DNA from: Planctomycetota bacterium
GTDB taxonomy: Bacteria > Planctomycetota > UBA1135 > GCA-002686595
Assembly: GCA_020638875.1 (NCBI GenBank)
Contig: JACKHS010000001.1
Coordinates: forward strand, 186,001 to 250,000
Length of the DNA stretch: 64,000 nt
Reading direction: 5' to 3'
Each line of letters opens with the position of its first letter. The stretch's first letter is position 1. Under the pieces are notes generated by a model, which searched no databases, was not told the origin of the DNA, and was given only the letters and a program-made list of their open reading frames with translations. A program made the position numbers and the translations under genes. This document shows, piece after piece, positions 8,651-17,540 of the stretch.

Positions 8651-9121
8651 ATGGCGCCTCCCGCTCCCTACACCCTCGCGCGCGGCGTCGTGCTCGTGCG
8701 CGTCGTGCTCGGCCTCCTGCTCGCGCTGCACGGCGCGGGCCACCTGCTCGCGACGAACGGCGTGCCCGACCTCGTCGCGGGCGCCGACCTGTCCTCGCCG
8801 CTCTTCGCCGGCTGGGGCGAGCGCTGGGTCGCGCCGCACTCCGCCGGCCTGTCGGTCTTCCTGGCCTGGTTCGAGGCGGCCGTCGGCGCGCTGCTCGTGC
8901 TGGGCGCGTTCGTGCGGCCGCTGGCCACGCTGCTGCTCCTGGTGCTCGTGCTGCTCTTCGTCGCGTCCTACGACGACGCCGAGCGCGAGCTGATCGCGCT
9001 CGCGGCGGCCTGCGCGCTGGCCTGCGTGCTCTCCGACGCCGGCCGCGTGCGCGGCCTCGACGCCCTGCTCGACGCGCGCCTGCCGCGCTGGCTGACCTGG
9101 GGCGGCGCGCCGCGCGGTTGA
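8651..9121 (+). CDS. DoxX-family membrane protein
   Basis: A 156-residue protein with four predicted transmembrane helices (about 12-32, 68-90, 92-110 and 115-132). The N-terminal helix pattern, with RVVLGLLLALHGAGHL, is typical of DoxX/DoxD-type proteins. The family is linked to thiosulfate:quinone oxidoreductase or redox stress, but many members are uncharacterised, so no substrate is assigned. The start ATG lies 44 bases from the divergent cardiolipin-synthase start, so the two share a very short regulatory region. Confidence 0.75.
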   Translation: MAPPAPYTLARGVVLVRVVLGLLLALHGAGHLLATNGVPDLVAGADLSSPLFAGWGERWVAPHSAGLSVFLAWFEAAVGALLVLGAFVRPLATLLLLVLVLLFVASYDDAERELIALAAACALACVLSDAGRVRGLDALLDARLPRWLTWGGAPRG

Positions 9122-9186
9122 ACCCCACGCGCGGCGGACCCGGGTTAGGCTGGCGGCGTCCCTCCGACCTCCGCCACCTCCGCACC

Positions 9187-9687
9187 ATGTCTCGCCGCCC
9201 CCTGCGCCTGCTCGCCCTCCCCGCGCTGTTGCTCACCGGCCTCGCCGTCCTGCGCGCGCAGGCCGCCGCGCCCACCAGCCCGTTCCTGACCGGCGTGCGC
9301 GTCGAGTCGGTCGACCTGGCCGGGAACGGGTGGCACCTCGAGACGACGTGCCACCTGACCAACCGCAGCCTCTCCACGCCGATCGTGCTCGGCGACCTCC
9401 AGGTGCTCGGCCCGGGCGGGCGCACCGACGTGCTCGCGACGTCGAGCGCGTTCAACGGTCGCAGCCTGCCCGCGCTCGCCGAGCTGCGCGTCGCGGTCGA
9501 CGGCACGCTCTTCCCCGGCCTCGCGCCGCAGACGAGCGAGGCCGCGCCGGGCGCGCGCACGCTGGTCGTCGCCTGGACCGGCGCGCCCGAGGCCCTCGAG
9601 CTGACCGGCGTCCTGAAGCGCTACCCGCCGAGCGACGTGGACCAGCAGGTCCACGTGCAGACGCGCGGCTTCGCGGTGCTGCCGTAG
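9187..9687 (+). CDS. Secreted hypothetical protein, DUF3124-like
   Basis: A 166-residue protein with a clear Sec signal peptide (basic SRRPLR start, hydrophobic core, A-Q-A-A-A near residue 25). The mature part is predicted as a single beta-sandwich: HLTNRSLSTPIVLGDLQV, a central LPALAELRVAV strand, then GARTLVVAWTG and a final TRGFAV strand. This order resembles the DUF3124 periplasmic family, but the match is by eye and uncertain. The ATG at 9187 begins the signal peptide. Converges with elbB. Confidence 0.6.
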   Translation: MSRRPLRLLALPALLLTGLAVLRAQAAAPTSPFLTGVRVESVDLAGNGWHLETTCHLTNRSLSTPIVLGDLQVLGPGGRTDVLATSSAFNGRSLPALAELRVAVDGTLFPGLAPQTSEAAPGARTLVVAWTGAPEALELTGVLKRYPPSDVDQQVHVQTRGFAVLP

Positions 9688-9705
9688 CCGCGCGCCGGGC
9701 GCGCC

Positions 9706-10368
9706 TCAGCCCGCCATGCGCAGCAGCTCGGCGACGGTGCGCTCGATGCCCACCGCGGCCTCGCGGATCGAGCCCGCCTTCATGTAGGCCGGCGAGGTGA
9801 TCAGGCGGTGCTCCTCGTCGACGCGGAACTCGTCGACCAGGCAGGCGAGGTGCGTCGCGCCCAGGCCCTCGACGTTCTTCGCCGTGCCGGGGTCGTCGCC
9901 GATCGTCACCTTGGCGTGGATCCCCGCGTCGCGGCAGACCGCGGCCAGCATGGCGGGCGCGATGCACACGGCGGCGATGGGCTTCTTCGCGGCGAGCATC
10001 TCGCGCACGAGGCGCGAGACCTCGGGGTTCACCGTGGCGTCGCTGCCCTTCTCCGCGAAGTCGCACAGGTTCTTCGCCGCGCCGAAGCCGCCGGGGAAGA
10101 TCAGCGCGTCGAGGTCCTTCGCGTGCACCTCGGCCAGGTCGCGGATGTCGCCGCGCGCGATGCGCGCCGACTCGGTCAGCACGTTGCGCGTCTCGCCCGT
10201 CGGCTTGCCGGTGCGGTGGTCGACGACGTGCCTCTGCGGCACGTCGGGCGCCATGCAGAGCGCCTGCGCGCCCGCGCGGTCGAGGGCCAGCAGGGTCAGG
10301 ACGGCTTCGTGGATCTCGGCGCCGTCGTAGACGCCGCAGCCCGAGAGGACGACTCCTACCTTGGTCAT
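9706..10368 (-). CDS. elbB: Isoprenoid biosynthesis glyoxalase ElbB
   Basis: A 220-residue protein of the DJ-1/PfpI superfamily matching the ElbB subfamily from end to end. It has KVGVVLSGCGVYDGAEIHEA at the N-terminus, the conserved LIFPGGFGAAKNL loop, the nucleophile-elbow cysteine in AVCIAPAM, and the IGDDPGTA and ITSPAYM blocks. E. coli ElbB has glyoxalase (methylglyoxal-detoxifying) activity in vitro; its physiological role is unclear. Cytoplasmic, with no signal peptide. It lies downstream of the ferredoxin gene on the same strand, separated by about 80 bases. Confidence 0.92.
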   Translation of the reverse strand: MTKVGVVLSGCGVYDGAEIHEAVLTLLALDRAGAQALCMAPDVPQRHVVDHRTGKPTGETRNVLTESARIARGDIRDLAEVHAKDLDALIFPGGFGAAKNLCDFAEKGSDATVNPEVSRLVREMLAAKKPIAAVCIAPAMLAAVCRDAGIHAKVTIGDDPGTAKNVEGLGATHLACLVDEFRVDEEHRLITSPAYMKAGSIREAAVGIERTVAELLRMAG

Positions 10369-10449
10369 GGGACGGACTCCTGGTGCGGGGGGACGGAGGT
10401 CGCGCGCGCGGCGCGACGGCCTCCAGTCTACGGCCCCGGCGCCGGCGCC

Positions 10450-10731
10450 TCAGTCCGCGGGCTTGATCGTCACGTCGCCGTGCACCTTGAGCTGGCAGCC
10501 CAGGCGCGCGCCGGCGGCGTCGGTGCACATCTCGAGCGTGTCGAGCTCGTCGGTCGAGGCGGCGTTCACGCTGCCCGCCGCGGCCTCGACGACGCACACG
10601 CAGGTGCCGCAGCTCCCGACGGTGCAGCCGAAGGCGTGCGGTGCGTCGTGCTCCTGACAGAAGTCCAGGAAAGCGGTACCCTCGGCGACCTCGTAGGTCT
10701 GACCGGTCGTGCTGAAGGTGATCTTGGGCAT
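10450..10731 (-). CDS. Plant-type [2Fe-2S] ferredoxin
   Basis: A 93-residue ferredoxin. Cluster ligands are C36, C41 and C44 (C-x4-C-x2-C in GCTVGSCGTC) plus C78 (GCQL). Two additional cysteines, C25 and C46, are not expected ligands. Length and spacing fit the plant/vertebrate-type fold, probably an electron donor to an oxygenase or reductase that is not in the window. It precedes elbB and is divergent from the histidine phosphatase gene. Confidence 0.88.
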   Translation of the reverse strand: MPKITFSTTGQTYEVAEGTAFLDFCQEHDAPHAFGCTVGSCGTCVCVVEAAAGSVNAASTDELDTLEMCTDAAGARLGCQLKVHGDVTIKPAD

Positions 10732-10834
10732 GGCTGGCGGCGGATCGGGGGGAGGTCGGGGGGTCGAGTCTGCCGCTCACGTTAGCGTCCGATTCCGCTC
10801 CCGTCTCGCCCCCGCGCGACGGATCCCACCCCCC

Positions 10835-11527
10835 ATGCAGCTCATCGGCCCCCCGCCCCGCCCCGCGGACGCCCCGCCCCCGCTCCCCGCGCTGCCCGCG
10901 CAGGTCGGCCTCGGCGGCGGCGCGCGGCTGTGGCTCGTGCGCCACGCGGAGGTCGAGGCGCGCTGGCACGACGTGGCCTACGGCGCGATGGACGTCGCGC
11001 TGTCCGCGGCCGGGCTGGCCGCGACCGCGCGCCTGGGCGCCGCGTTCGAAGGGCGCGCCGTGTCGCTGGTCGTCGCGTCCGACCTCGACCGGGCTGCGCG
11101 CCTCGGCCGCGCGATCGCCGCGGCCGGGCGCGCGCCGCTGCGCCTCGACGCGGCGCTGCGCGAGATGCACCGCGGCGCGTGGCAGGGCAAGCCGAAGGGC
11201 GAGTTCCGCGCGCTGTGGGACGCCGACGCGGCGAGCTACTGGCGCGACCCGTACGCCTGGCACGTGCCCGACGGCGAGGGCGACGCGCTGATCTTCGCGC
11301 GCGCCTGGCCGGTCCTCGCGAGCGCGCTCGCCGAGGTCGGCGCGGGCACGCTGGTCGTCGCCGCGCACGGCCAGCTCATCCGCGTCGTGTCGGGCCGCCT
11401 GCTCGGCCTCGGCGCGCCCGAGAGCTACGCGTGGGCGCCCTCGCCGGCGCACGCGCACCTGTTCGTCGACGCGCCGGGCGGCTGGGGCGTCGGCGCGCAG
11501 GACGTCGACGCGGACGGCGTGCGCTGA
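10835..11527 (+). CDS. Histidine phosphatase family protein
   Basis: A 230-residue phosphoglycerate-mutase-like phosphatase. The catalytic LVRHAE sits at about residue 35, followed by the second Arg region (VVASDLDRAARL), the acidic REMHRGAWQG motif, and the second catalytic His in VVAAHGQLIR. The family includes sugar-phosphate, alpha-ribazole-phosphate and other small-molecule phosphatases. The ATG at 10835 was preferred because the upstream extension is low-complexity and overlaps the divergent ferredoxin start. It ends 8 bases before a glycosyltransferase gene, so it is probably co-transcribed with the polysaccharide genes and may act on a sugar phosphate. Confidence 0.82.
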   Translation: MQLIGPPPRPADAPPPLPALPAQVGLGGGARLWLVRHAEVEARWHDVAYGAMDVALSAAGLAATARLGAAFEGRAVSLVVASDLDRAARLGRAIAAAGRAPLRLDAALREMHRGAWQGKPKGEFRALWDADAASYWRDPYAWHVPDGEGDALIFARAWPVLASALAEVGAGTLVVAAHGQLIRVVSGRLLGLGAPESYAWAPSPAHAHLFVDAPGGWGVGAQDVDADGVR

Positions 11528-11535
11528 GAGGTCGC

Positions 11536-12666
11536 GTGCGCGTCCTGGTCCTCTCCCCCACGCTGCCCTGGCCGCTCGACGCGGGCGGACGCATCCGCAC
11601 CTACCAGCTCCTGCGCCGGCTGCGCGACGCGCACGAGGTGCACCTGTGGGCCGTGCAGCAACCCGACGCGCCCGCGGAGAGCGAGGCGCGCCTGGGCGAG
11701 GCGTGCGCGGAGCTGCGCGTGTTCGAGCGCTCGCCGATGCCGGTGCCGCGCTACTGGTTCGCGCCGGCGCAGGAGGCGTGGTTCCACTCGGCCGAGCTCG
11801 AGGCCGCGCTGCCCGAGGCCTACGCGAGCGGCGCGTACGACCTCGTGCACGTGGACGAGCCGTGCCTCGCGCGCGCGTGCCTCGAGCTGCCGCCGCGGCC
11901 GGAGCTGCTGCACCACCACAAGCTCGACCTCGAGCTGACGCGCGCGCTGCACCTCGCCGGCCGCACCTCGCTGCTCGAGACGATGCGCTGGCGCACGCTC
12001 GAAGAGCTCGTCGCGCGGCGCTTCGTGCACCACGCGTTCTGCACCGCGCACGACGCGGAGCGCTTCCGCGCGCGCCACCCCGAGACGGTCGCGCACGTCG
12101 TGCCCAACGGCGTCGACCTCGCGCACTTCCAGCCGCGCGCCGTCGAGCGTGACCCCGACGAGCTGCTCTTCCTCGGCTCGCTCGACTACGCGCCCAACGT
12201 CGACGGCCTCGAGCGCTTCCTCGCCGAGGTCTGGCCCGCGCTGCGAGCCGCGCGCCCGCGCACGTCGCTGGTCGTCGTCGGCCGCGCGCCGTCGGCCGAG
12301 CTGCGCCGCGAGGCGCGGCCCGGCGTGCACGTGATCCCCGACGTCGACGACGTGCGGCCCTACCTCGCGCGCGCGGCGGCGCTCGTCGTGCCGCTGACCA
12401 TCGGCGGCGGCTCGCGCCTCAAGATCGCCGAGGCGCTCGCGATGGGCTGCCCGGTCGTGTCGACCGAGATCGGCGCGCAGGGCTACGCGCCGGCGCCGGA
12501 CCTGGAGGTCGTGCCCGCGGTGGCCGACCTCGCGGAGGCGCTCGCGCGCCGCCTCGCCGCCGGGCCGCCCGAGCCGGGCGCGCGCGACCTCGCCGCGCTC
12601 GACTGGGATCGCGCCGCGGAGCGCCTCGACGCGGCCTGGCGCGCGGCCGCGGCGGCGCCCGCGTAG
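11536..12666 (+). CDS. Glycosyltransferase, GT4 type
   Basis: A 376-residue GT-B glycosyltransferase. The N-terminal acceptor domain begins RVLVLSPTLPWPLDAGGRIR. The C-terminal nucleotide-sugar domain contains VVPNGVDLAHF, LLFLGSLDYAPNVDG and the conserved GGGSRLKIAEALAMGCPVV block with the E-x7-E-like arrangement. The start is a GTG at 11536 preceded by GAGAGG at a suitable distance; no ATG fits. It probably transfers a sugar from a nucleotide donor to a lipid-linked glycan at the inner face of the membrane. It is the first glycosyltransferase of the plus-strand arm of the locus. Confidence 0.85.
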   Translation: MRVLVLSPTLPWPLDAGGRIRTYQLLRRLRDAHEVHLWAVQQPDAPAESEARLGEACAELRVFERSPMPVPRYWFAPAQEAWFHSAELEAALPEAYASGAYDLVHVDEPCLARACLELPPRPELLHHHKLDLELTRALHLAGRTSLLETMRWRTLEELVARRFVHHAFCTAHDAERFRARHPETVAHVVPNGVDLAHFQPRAVERDPDELLFLGSLDYAPNVDGLERFLAEVWPALRAARPRTSLVVVGRAPSAELRREARPGVHVIPDVDDVRPYLARAAALVVPLTIGGGSRLKIAEALAMGCPVVSTEIGAQGYAPAPDLEVVPAVADLAEALARRLAAGPPEPGARDLAALDWDRAAERLDAAWRAAAAAPA

Positions 12667-12730
12667 CCCCGAATTGCAGTCGAAACGGGCCTGTCCTATC
12701 CTCCCCGCCCGCTTCCGCGTCCCCGCCACC

Positions 12731-13579
12731 ATGCCTGCGTCCCCCGACACCCACGCCGTCTTCGTCGTGGGGTCCCCGCGCTCGGGGACGAGCGTGCTCG
12801 CCTGGGCGCTGGCGCAGCACCCCGAGCTCGCCACCGGGCCGGAGATGGACCTGCCGTTCCTGCTGGCGCGGCTGTGCAGCGCGCAGGCGCCGGCGGACGC
12901 GATCGCGCTGGACAAGCTCCCGCCGCTCGAGGCCGCGCTGCAGCAGGCGCTGCGCCGCCCCGACGGCTGGCTCGCCAAGCACGCGGTCGGCCGCGACGAG
13001 CTGCTGGCCGCGCTCGGCCGCGGCTACGACGCGCTCGCGCGCGAGCGCTCGGGCGGCAAGCGCTGGATCGACTCGACGCCGGCCGCCGCGCTGGCGTGCC
13101 CGCAGCTCGCGAAGCTGTTCCCCGCCGCGCGCTTCCTGCACATCCTGCGCGACGGGCGCGCGACCGTGAGCTCGATGGTGAACAGCGGCTTCGACGTCCG
13201 CGTCGCCAAGGACTTCGACTTCGCGTGCGAGACGTGGGCGACCTACGCGCTGCGCGGCCGCGCCTTCGCCGAGGCCGAGCCCGCGCGCTGCCTCGAGCTG
13301 CGCCAGGAGGAGCTCGCCGCCGACCCCGAGGCCGTCGTGGCGCGCGTGCTGCCCTTCCTCGAGTGCGCGCCGCACGAGGGCGTCGTCGCGCTCCTGCGGC
13401 GCGGGCGCATCAACTCGAGCTGGGGCAACGCGAGCGCCGACGACCTGCGCCGCGCGAAGGACCACGCCGTGGTGCCCGAGGCGCCGTGGCGCGCGTGGAG
13501 CGGCCGCCAGAAGCGCAGCTTCACGAAGCTCGCGGGGCGCGCCATGGAGGTGCTGGGCTACTCGCTGGAGCTCGACTGA
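12731..13579 (+). CDS. Sulfotransferase (PAPS-dependent type)
   Basis: A 282-residue sulfotransferase-fold protein. The 5'-phosphosulfate-binding loop is GSPRSGTSVL near residue 12, the 3'-phosphate-binding region is the RDGRATVSSM segment, and a WxxY-type helix follows. It would move a sulfate group from PAPS onto a glycan or lipid. Position between a glycosyltransferase and a Wzm/Wzt-like exporter suggests that the exported polysaccharide is sulfated, which is an inference from context. The ATG at 12731 gives the family N-terminus. Only 7 bases separate it from the permease gene. Confidence 0.82.
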   Translation: MPASPDTHAVFVVGSPRSGTSVLAWALAQHPELATGPEMDLPFLLARLCSAQAPADAIALDKLPPLEAALQQALRRPDGWLAKHAVGRDELLAALGRGYDALARERSGGKRWIDSTPAAALACPQLAKLFPAARFLHILRDGRATVSSMVNSGFDVRVAKDFDFACETWATYALRGRAFAEAEPARCLELRQEELAADPEAVVARVLPFLECAPHEGVVALLRRGRINSSWGNASADDLRRAKDHAVVPEAPWRAWSGRQKRSFTKLAGRAMEVLGYSLELD

Positions 13580-13586
13580 GCGCGCG

Positions 13587-14420
13587 ATGGACCGCACCCC
13601 GCCGCTGCGCCGCACGCTCGACCCGCTGTGGATCCTGCGGGAGCTGTGGCGCGAGCGCGAGGTCGCGGCGCAGCTCGCCCGGCACGACGTGCAGGCGACC
13701 TACCGCGGCTCCCTGCTCGGCGCGCTGTGGATCCTGATCCAGCCGCTGCTGTCGCTGGCCGTCTACGCCTTCGTGTTCACGGTGGTGTTCCAGCCGCGCG
13801 CGGCGGTGCAGGAGGGCGGGCGCTTCGAGTTCGTGCTGTCGCTCTTCGCGGGCATGGTGATCTACAACCTGTTCGCCGAGGTCGTGTCGCGCTCCCCCCT
13901 GCTCGTCGTGACGAAGACGAGCTACGTCAAGAACGTCGTCTTCCCGCTGCAGGTGCTGCCGCTGTCGGCGCTCGGCACGGCGCTGGTGGGCTTCGCCTGC
14001 GGGCTGGTGATCCTGCTGGGCGCGGTGCTCGCGAGCCGCGGCGCCCTGGACGCCGCAGTGCTGTGGCTGCCCGTGGCGTTGCTGCCGCTGCTCTTCCTCA
14101 CGCTGGGCGTGTCGTGGCTGCTGGCGTCCCTCGGCGTCTACCTGCGCGACGTGCAGCCGGCGGTGCGCGTCGTGCTGCAACTGCTGTTCTTCGCCACGCC
14201 GATCGTCTACGGCGTCGAGGCGCTGCCGCCCGAGTGGCAGCGCGTCGTCTGGCTCAACCCGCTGGCCGCGATCGTCACCAACGCGCGCGCCGGGCTGCTG
14301 CACGGCGCGGCGCCTTCGTGGCCGAGCTGGGCGGCGACGCTCGCCTTCGGCCTGGCGGTCTTCGGCGTCGGCTACACCTGGTTCGCCCGCACGCGCAAGG
14401 GCTTCGCGGACGTGATGTGA
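13587..14420 (+). CDS. Polysaccharide ABC transporter permease (Wzm/TagG type)
   Basis: A 277-residue ABC-2 membrane subunit with a cytoplasmic amphipathic N-terminus (LWREREVAAQLARHD, then TYRGSLLGALW) and six transmembrane segments, the last ending just before a basic tail. The sequence order matches Wzm/KpsM/TagG-type exporters for lipid-linked polysaccharides. The stop and the ATG of the ATPase gene share one base (TGATG), so the two are translationally coupled. Expected at the inner membrane as a dimer. Confidence 0.9.
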   Translation: MDRTPPLRRTLDPLWILRELWREREVAAQLARHDVQATYRGSLLGALWILIQPLLSLAVYAFVFTVVFQPRAAVQEGGRFEFVLSLFAGMVIYNLFAEVVSRSPLLVVTKTSYVKNVVFPLQVLPLSALGTALVGFACGLVILLGAVLASRGALDAAVLWLPVALLPLLFLTLGVSWLLASLGVYLRDVQPAVRVVLQLLFFATPIVYGVEALPPEWQRVVWLNPLAAIVTNARAGLLHGAAPSWPSWAATLAFGLAVFGVGYTWFARTRKGFADVM

Positions 14421-15709
14421 TGAGCGGCGAGAGCGTCATCCGCGCCCGCGGGCTGGGCAAGTGCTACCACATCTACGCGCGGCCCAAGGACCGCCTGAAG
14501 CAGTTCCTGCTCGGGCGGCGACGCACCTACTACCGCGAGTTCTGGGCCAACCAGGGCATCGACCTCGACGTGCGCCGCGGCGAGACGCTCGGGATCGTCG
14601 GGCGCAACGGCGCGGGCAAGACGACCTTCCTGCAGATGGTCGCGGGCACCCTGCAGCCGACCTGCGGCAGCCTCGAAGTCGACGGGCGCGTCACGGCGCT
14701 GCTCGAGCTCGGCTCGGGCTTCGACCTGAGCTTCACCGGCCGCGAGAACGTCTACCTCTCGGGCGCGGTGCTCGGCGTGCCGCGGCGCGAGCTCGAGCGC
14801 CGCTTCGACGACATCGTGGCCTTCGCGGAGATCGGCGAGTTCCTCGACCAGCCCGTCAAGACGTACTCGAAGGGCATGTTCGTGCGCCTGGCCTTCGCGG
14901 TGCTGGCCAACCTCGAGCCCGACGTGTTCGTGATCGACGAGGCGCTCGCCGTCGGCGACGCCTACTTCCGCCAGCGCTGCATGCGGCGCTTCCGCGAGCT
15001 GCAGGCCGGCGGCACGACGATCCTGTACGTCTCGCACGACGGCGCCGGCATGAAGTCGATCTGCGACCGCGTCGCGTGGATCGAGGGCGGGCGGCTGCGC
15101 GAGGTCGGTGCGCCGGACGAGGTCGTCGAGCGCTACCTCGCCGACCTGTTCCGCCAGGACCTGCGCCCCGACGCGCGCGCGACAGCGCCGGCCGCCGAGA
15201 CCCCCGTCGCGGCGGCGCACGACCTCGAGCGCGCGCTCCCCAACGTCGACCAGCGCCGCGGCGACCAGCGCCTGCGCATCCTCGGCCTCGGCCTGTACCA
15301 CGCGGACGGGCGGCCCGCGCGCACCGTCGACCACGGCAGCCGCCTCGTGATCCGCATGAGCGTGGTCAACGAGGGCTTCGACCGCGCCGTCGAGTGGATC
15401 CCCGGCTACATCCTGCGCGGGCCGCGCGGCGAGGACCTCGTCAGCAGCAACTCGCTGCGCGAGGGCGTCGCGCTCGAGCCGCTCGCGCCGGGGGAACCGC
15501 GCACGGTGCGGCTCGAGCTGGAGCTGCCGCTGTTCCACCGCGGCGAGTACGCGCTGGCGCCGACGCTCAGCGTGCGCGACGCCGCGGGCGCCGTGGAGAT
15601 CAGCGACCAGATCGACGCCGCGCTCGTCTTCGGCGTCGAGGCGCTGCAACCGGTCAGCACCGTGCTGACGATTCGGACGAGCTACGAGCTCGAGCCGCGG
15701 CGCGGGTAG
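14420..15709 (+). CDS. Polysaccharide ABC transporter ATPase with C-terminal glycan-binding domain (Wzt type)
   Basis: A 429-residue protein. Residues 1-250 form an ABC ATPase: Walker A GRNGAGKTT, the family-typical signature variant YSKGM in place of LSGGQ, Walker B VFVIDEALAVGD, and a switch His in SHDG. Residues about 275-425 form a beta-rich extension matching the position and size of Wzt C-terminal domains. In E. coli O8/O9a such domains bind the modified non-reducing end of the glycan. This implies export of a chain carrying a defined terminal mark; the neighbouring sulfotransferase is a candidate source, by inference. Confidence 0.9.
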   Translation: MSGESVIRARGLGKCYHIYARPKDRLKQFLLGRRRTYYREFWANQGIDLDVRRGETLGIVGRNGAGKTTFLQMVAGTLQPTCGSLEVDGRVTALLELGSGFDLSFTGRENVYLSGAVLGVPRRELERRFDDIVAFAEIGEFLDQPVKTYSKGMFVRLAFAVLANLEPDVFVIDEALAVGDAYFRQRCMRRFRELQAGGTTILYVSHDGAGMKSICDRVAWIEGGRLREVGAPDEVVERYLADLFRQDLRPDARATAPAAETPVAAAHDLERALPNVDQRRGDQRLRILGLGLYHADGRPARTVDHGSRLVIRMSVVNEGFDRAVEWIPGYILRGPRGEDLVSSNSLREGVALEPLAPGEPRTVRLELELPLFHRGEYALAPTLSVRDAAGAVEISDQIDAALVFGVEALQPVSTVLTIRTSYELEPRRG

Positions 15710-15710
15710 C

Positions 15711-16610
15711 ATGCTGCCGATGAGCCCCGCCCCGCTGCCGACGCGCTGGATCAACCTCGAGTTCGCCTCGGCGTGCAACCTGCGGTGCAAGTGGTGCTCG
15801 CTCGACCACGCCAAGCCCAAGCAGGTCATGTCGCCCGAGCTGCTGGAGCGCGTGGTGCGGGAGCTGGTCGAGGACCCCGGCTTCCAGCTCGACCGCATCG
15901 AGCTGCACAACGGCGGCGAGACGCTGATGCACCCCGACCTCGGCGCGATGCTCGCGGTGCTCGCGCGCCACCGCGACGCGCTGCCGCCGGTGCACCTGCT
16001 GACGAACGCGGGGCTGCTGACCGAGGAGAAGGCGCGCCTGCTGCTCGACTCGGGCGCGCTCGAGCTCGTGCGCTTCAGCCTCGACGGCGGGACGCGCGCC
16101 GCGTTCGAGGAGCTGCGCGCGCCCGCGCGCTGGGACAAGGTGCACGCGAACGTCTCGCGCTTCCTCGAGCTCAACGCGCAGGCCGCCGCGCCGGTGCGCA
16201 CCGGCGTGATCTGCCTGGTCGACCCCGCGCAGTCGCTCGAGACGGGCTGGATGGAGCCCGAGTTCCAGGAGCTCTTCGGGCGCATCGACCAGGTCAACGT
16301 GCGCTGGCCGCACAACTGGGACGGGAGCGTCGAGCTCGGCATCGACGACGCCTCGTACCGCGCGCACGCCGCGCGGCGCGCGAACCGCGTGTGCTACTTC
16401 CTCGAACTCGACCTCGTCGTGCTGCCCGAGGGCGACGTGACGGTTTGCTGCGCCGACCTCAACGGCCGCGGCGTGCTGGGCAACGTCCGCGAGCGCTCGC
16501 TGCGCGCGCTGGTCGAGGGGCGCGAGCGCGCGCGCATGCTCGAGCTCTTCGCCGCGGGCCGCAAGGACGAGCTCGAGCTCTGCCGCGGCTGCACCGGCTA
16601 CTACCGCTGA
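15711..16610 (+). CDS. Radical SAM protein with SPASM-like C-terminus
   Basis: A 299-residue radical SAM enzyme. The [4Fe-4S] ligands are C22, C26 and C29 (CNLRCKWC), followed by the ELHNGGETLMHPD segment and the SLDGGTRAAFEELR strand-loop typical of the family. The C-terminus has further cysteines (VCYF, VCCAD, LCRGCTGYY) consistent with a SPASM/twitch auxiliary cluster. No small precursor-peptide gene is seen beside it, so a RiPP role is not supported; modification of a sugar or of a glycan-linked group is an inference from the cluster. It starts 1 base after the ABC ATPase stop and overlaps the convergent methyltransferase by 10 bases. Confidence 0.85.
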   Translation: MLPMSPAPLPTRWINLEFASACNLRCKWCSLDHAKPKQVMSPELLERVVRELVEDPGFQLDRIELHNGGETLMHPDLGAMLAVLARHRDALPPVHLLTNAGLLTEEKARLLLDSGALELVRFSLDGGTRAAFEELRAPARWDKVHANVSRFLELNAQAAAPVRTGVICLVDPAQSLETGWMEPEFQELFGRIDQVNVRWPHNWDGSVELGIDDASYRAHAARRANRVCYFLELDLVVLPEGDVTVCCADLNGRGVLGNVRERSLRALVEGRERARMLELFAAGRKDELELCRGCTGYYR

Positions 16611-17530
16611 GCGTCGCGCCCGCGCGGCTTGCGCTCGAACCAGAAGCTGCCGCCGCCGCCGGGCGCCTTGCCGCCCATCAGGCGGTCGAGCGCGTCGGGG
16701 TTCACGAGCTTGTGGTACGTGCTGCCGAAGCGCACGCGGAAGTCGTCGTTGCCGAGCAGCAGCGCCATCAGCAGGTACTGCTCGGTCCAGTAGATGTGCT
16801 GCTCCAGCAGCCACGCCTTCGGATAGCCCTGCGGCAGGAACACGTCGTGCGCGTGGCACATCAGGTGCCGGTCGAGGTGCGGCAGCACGCGCAGGTAGAG
16901 GTGCAGGCAGTCGCTGCCGGTCTTGACCGTGTGCGTCGAGTCGATGAACAGCATGTCGCCGTCCTCGAGGCGCTCCTCGAACCACGCGCGCGGCAGCTCC
17001 TGCACCGGGCGCTCGACGAGCTCGGTCACGCCGTCGAGCCCGCGCAGGAAGTCGCGCGGGTACGGCTCGACGCAGACGAGCTCGCCGCCGCCGTTCGCGG
17101 CGAGCGCCTGCAGCGCGATCAGCGTCGAGTGCCCGCAGCCCACCTCGACGATGCGCCGCGGCTTCCAGTGGCGCACCATGCACCAGTACGACATCGCGTC
17201 GCTGAAGCCGAAGCTGCGCGAGCCCCAGAAGTAGCCGTCGGGCGCGTCCTGGTCGCCCTCGCGCGGCGGATCGAACTCGGCCGCGTAGGGCATCAGCTCC
17301 TCGAGGTACGCGGCCAGCGCCGGCGCGTCGAACAGGCTGTCGTCGCGATAGGGCTGCTCCTCGGCGTACTCGAACGAGGCCTCGATCTCGGCCACCGACG
17401 GCACGGTCGAGTAGAAGTTGGCGGGCAGGATGTGGACGCCGGCCTCGTTGAGCCGGCGCCGCGTGTCCGCGCCCGCCCAGAACAGGCGCTTGGCGGTCTG
17501 GACCAGGACCTTGTCGAAGGGCGAACTCAT
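16601..17530 (-). CDS. Class I SAM-dependent methyltransferase
   Basis: A 309-residue protein with a Rossmann-type SAM site IVEVGCGHST at about residue 128 and an acidic second strand end (LVCVEPYP). A DMLFIDSTHT segment follows, as seen in the methyltransferase_24 / cephalosporin-hydroxylase-like group. The N-terminal 110 residues are a family-specific helical region. The likely substrate is a sugar or sugar-nucleotide of the polysaccharide, judged only from context. It begins 10 bases after the stop of the upstream glycosyltransferase gene, indicating one operon. Confidence 0.78.
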   Translation of the reverse strand: MSSPFDKVLVQTAKRLFWAGADTRRRLNEAGVHILPANFYSTVPSVAEIEASFEYAEEQPYRDDSLFDAPALAAYLEELMPYAAEFDPPREGDQDAPDGYFWGSRSFGFSDAMSYWCMVRHWKPRRIVEVGCGHSTLIALQALAANGGGELVCVEPYPRDFLRGLDGVTELVERPVQELPRAWFEERLEDGDMLFIDSTHTVKTGSDCLHLYLRVLPHLDRHLMCHAHDVFLPQGYPKAWLLEQHIYWTEQYLLMALLLGNDDFRVRFGSTYHKLVNPDALDRLMGGKAPGGGGSFWFERKPRGRDAQR

Positions 17531-17540
17531 GCGGGCGGGC

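Noticed and set aside
15711..16610. RiPP (peptide natural product) maturase
   Set aside because: No precursor peptide, transporter-peptidase or RRE partner gene was found next to it; context is polysaccharide export.
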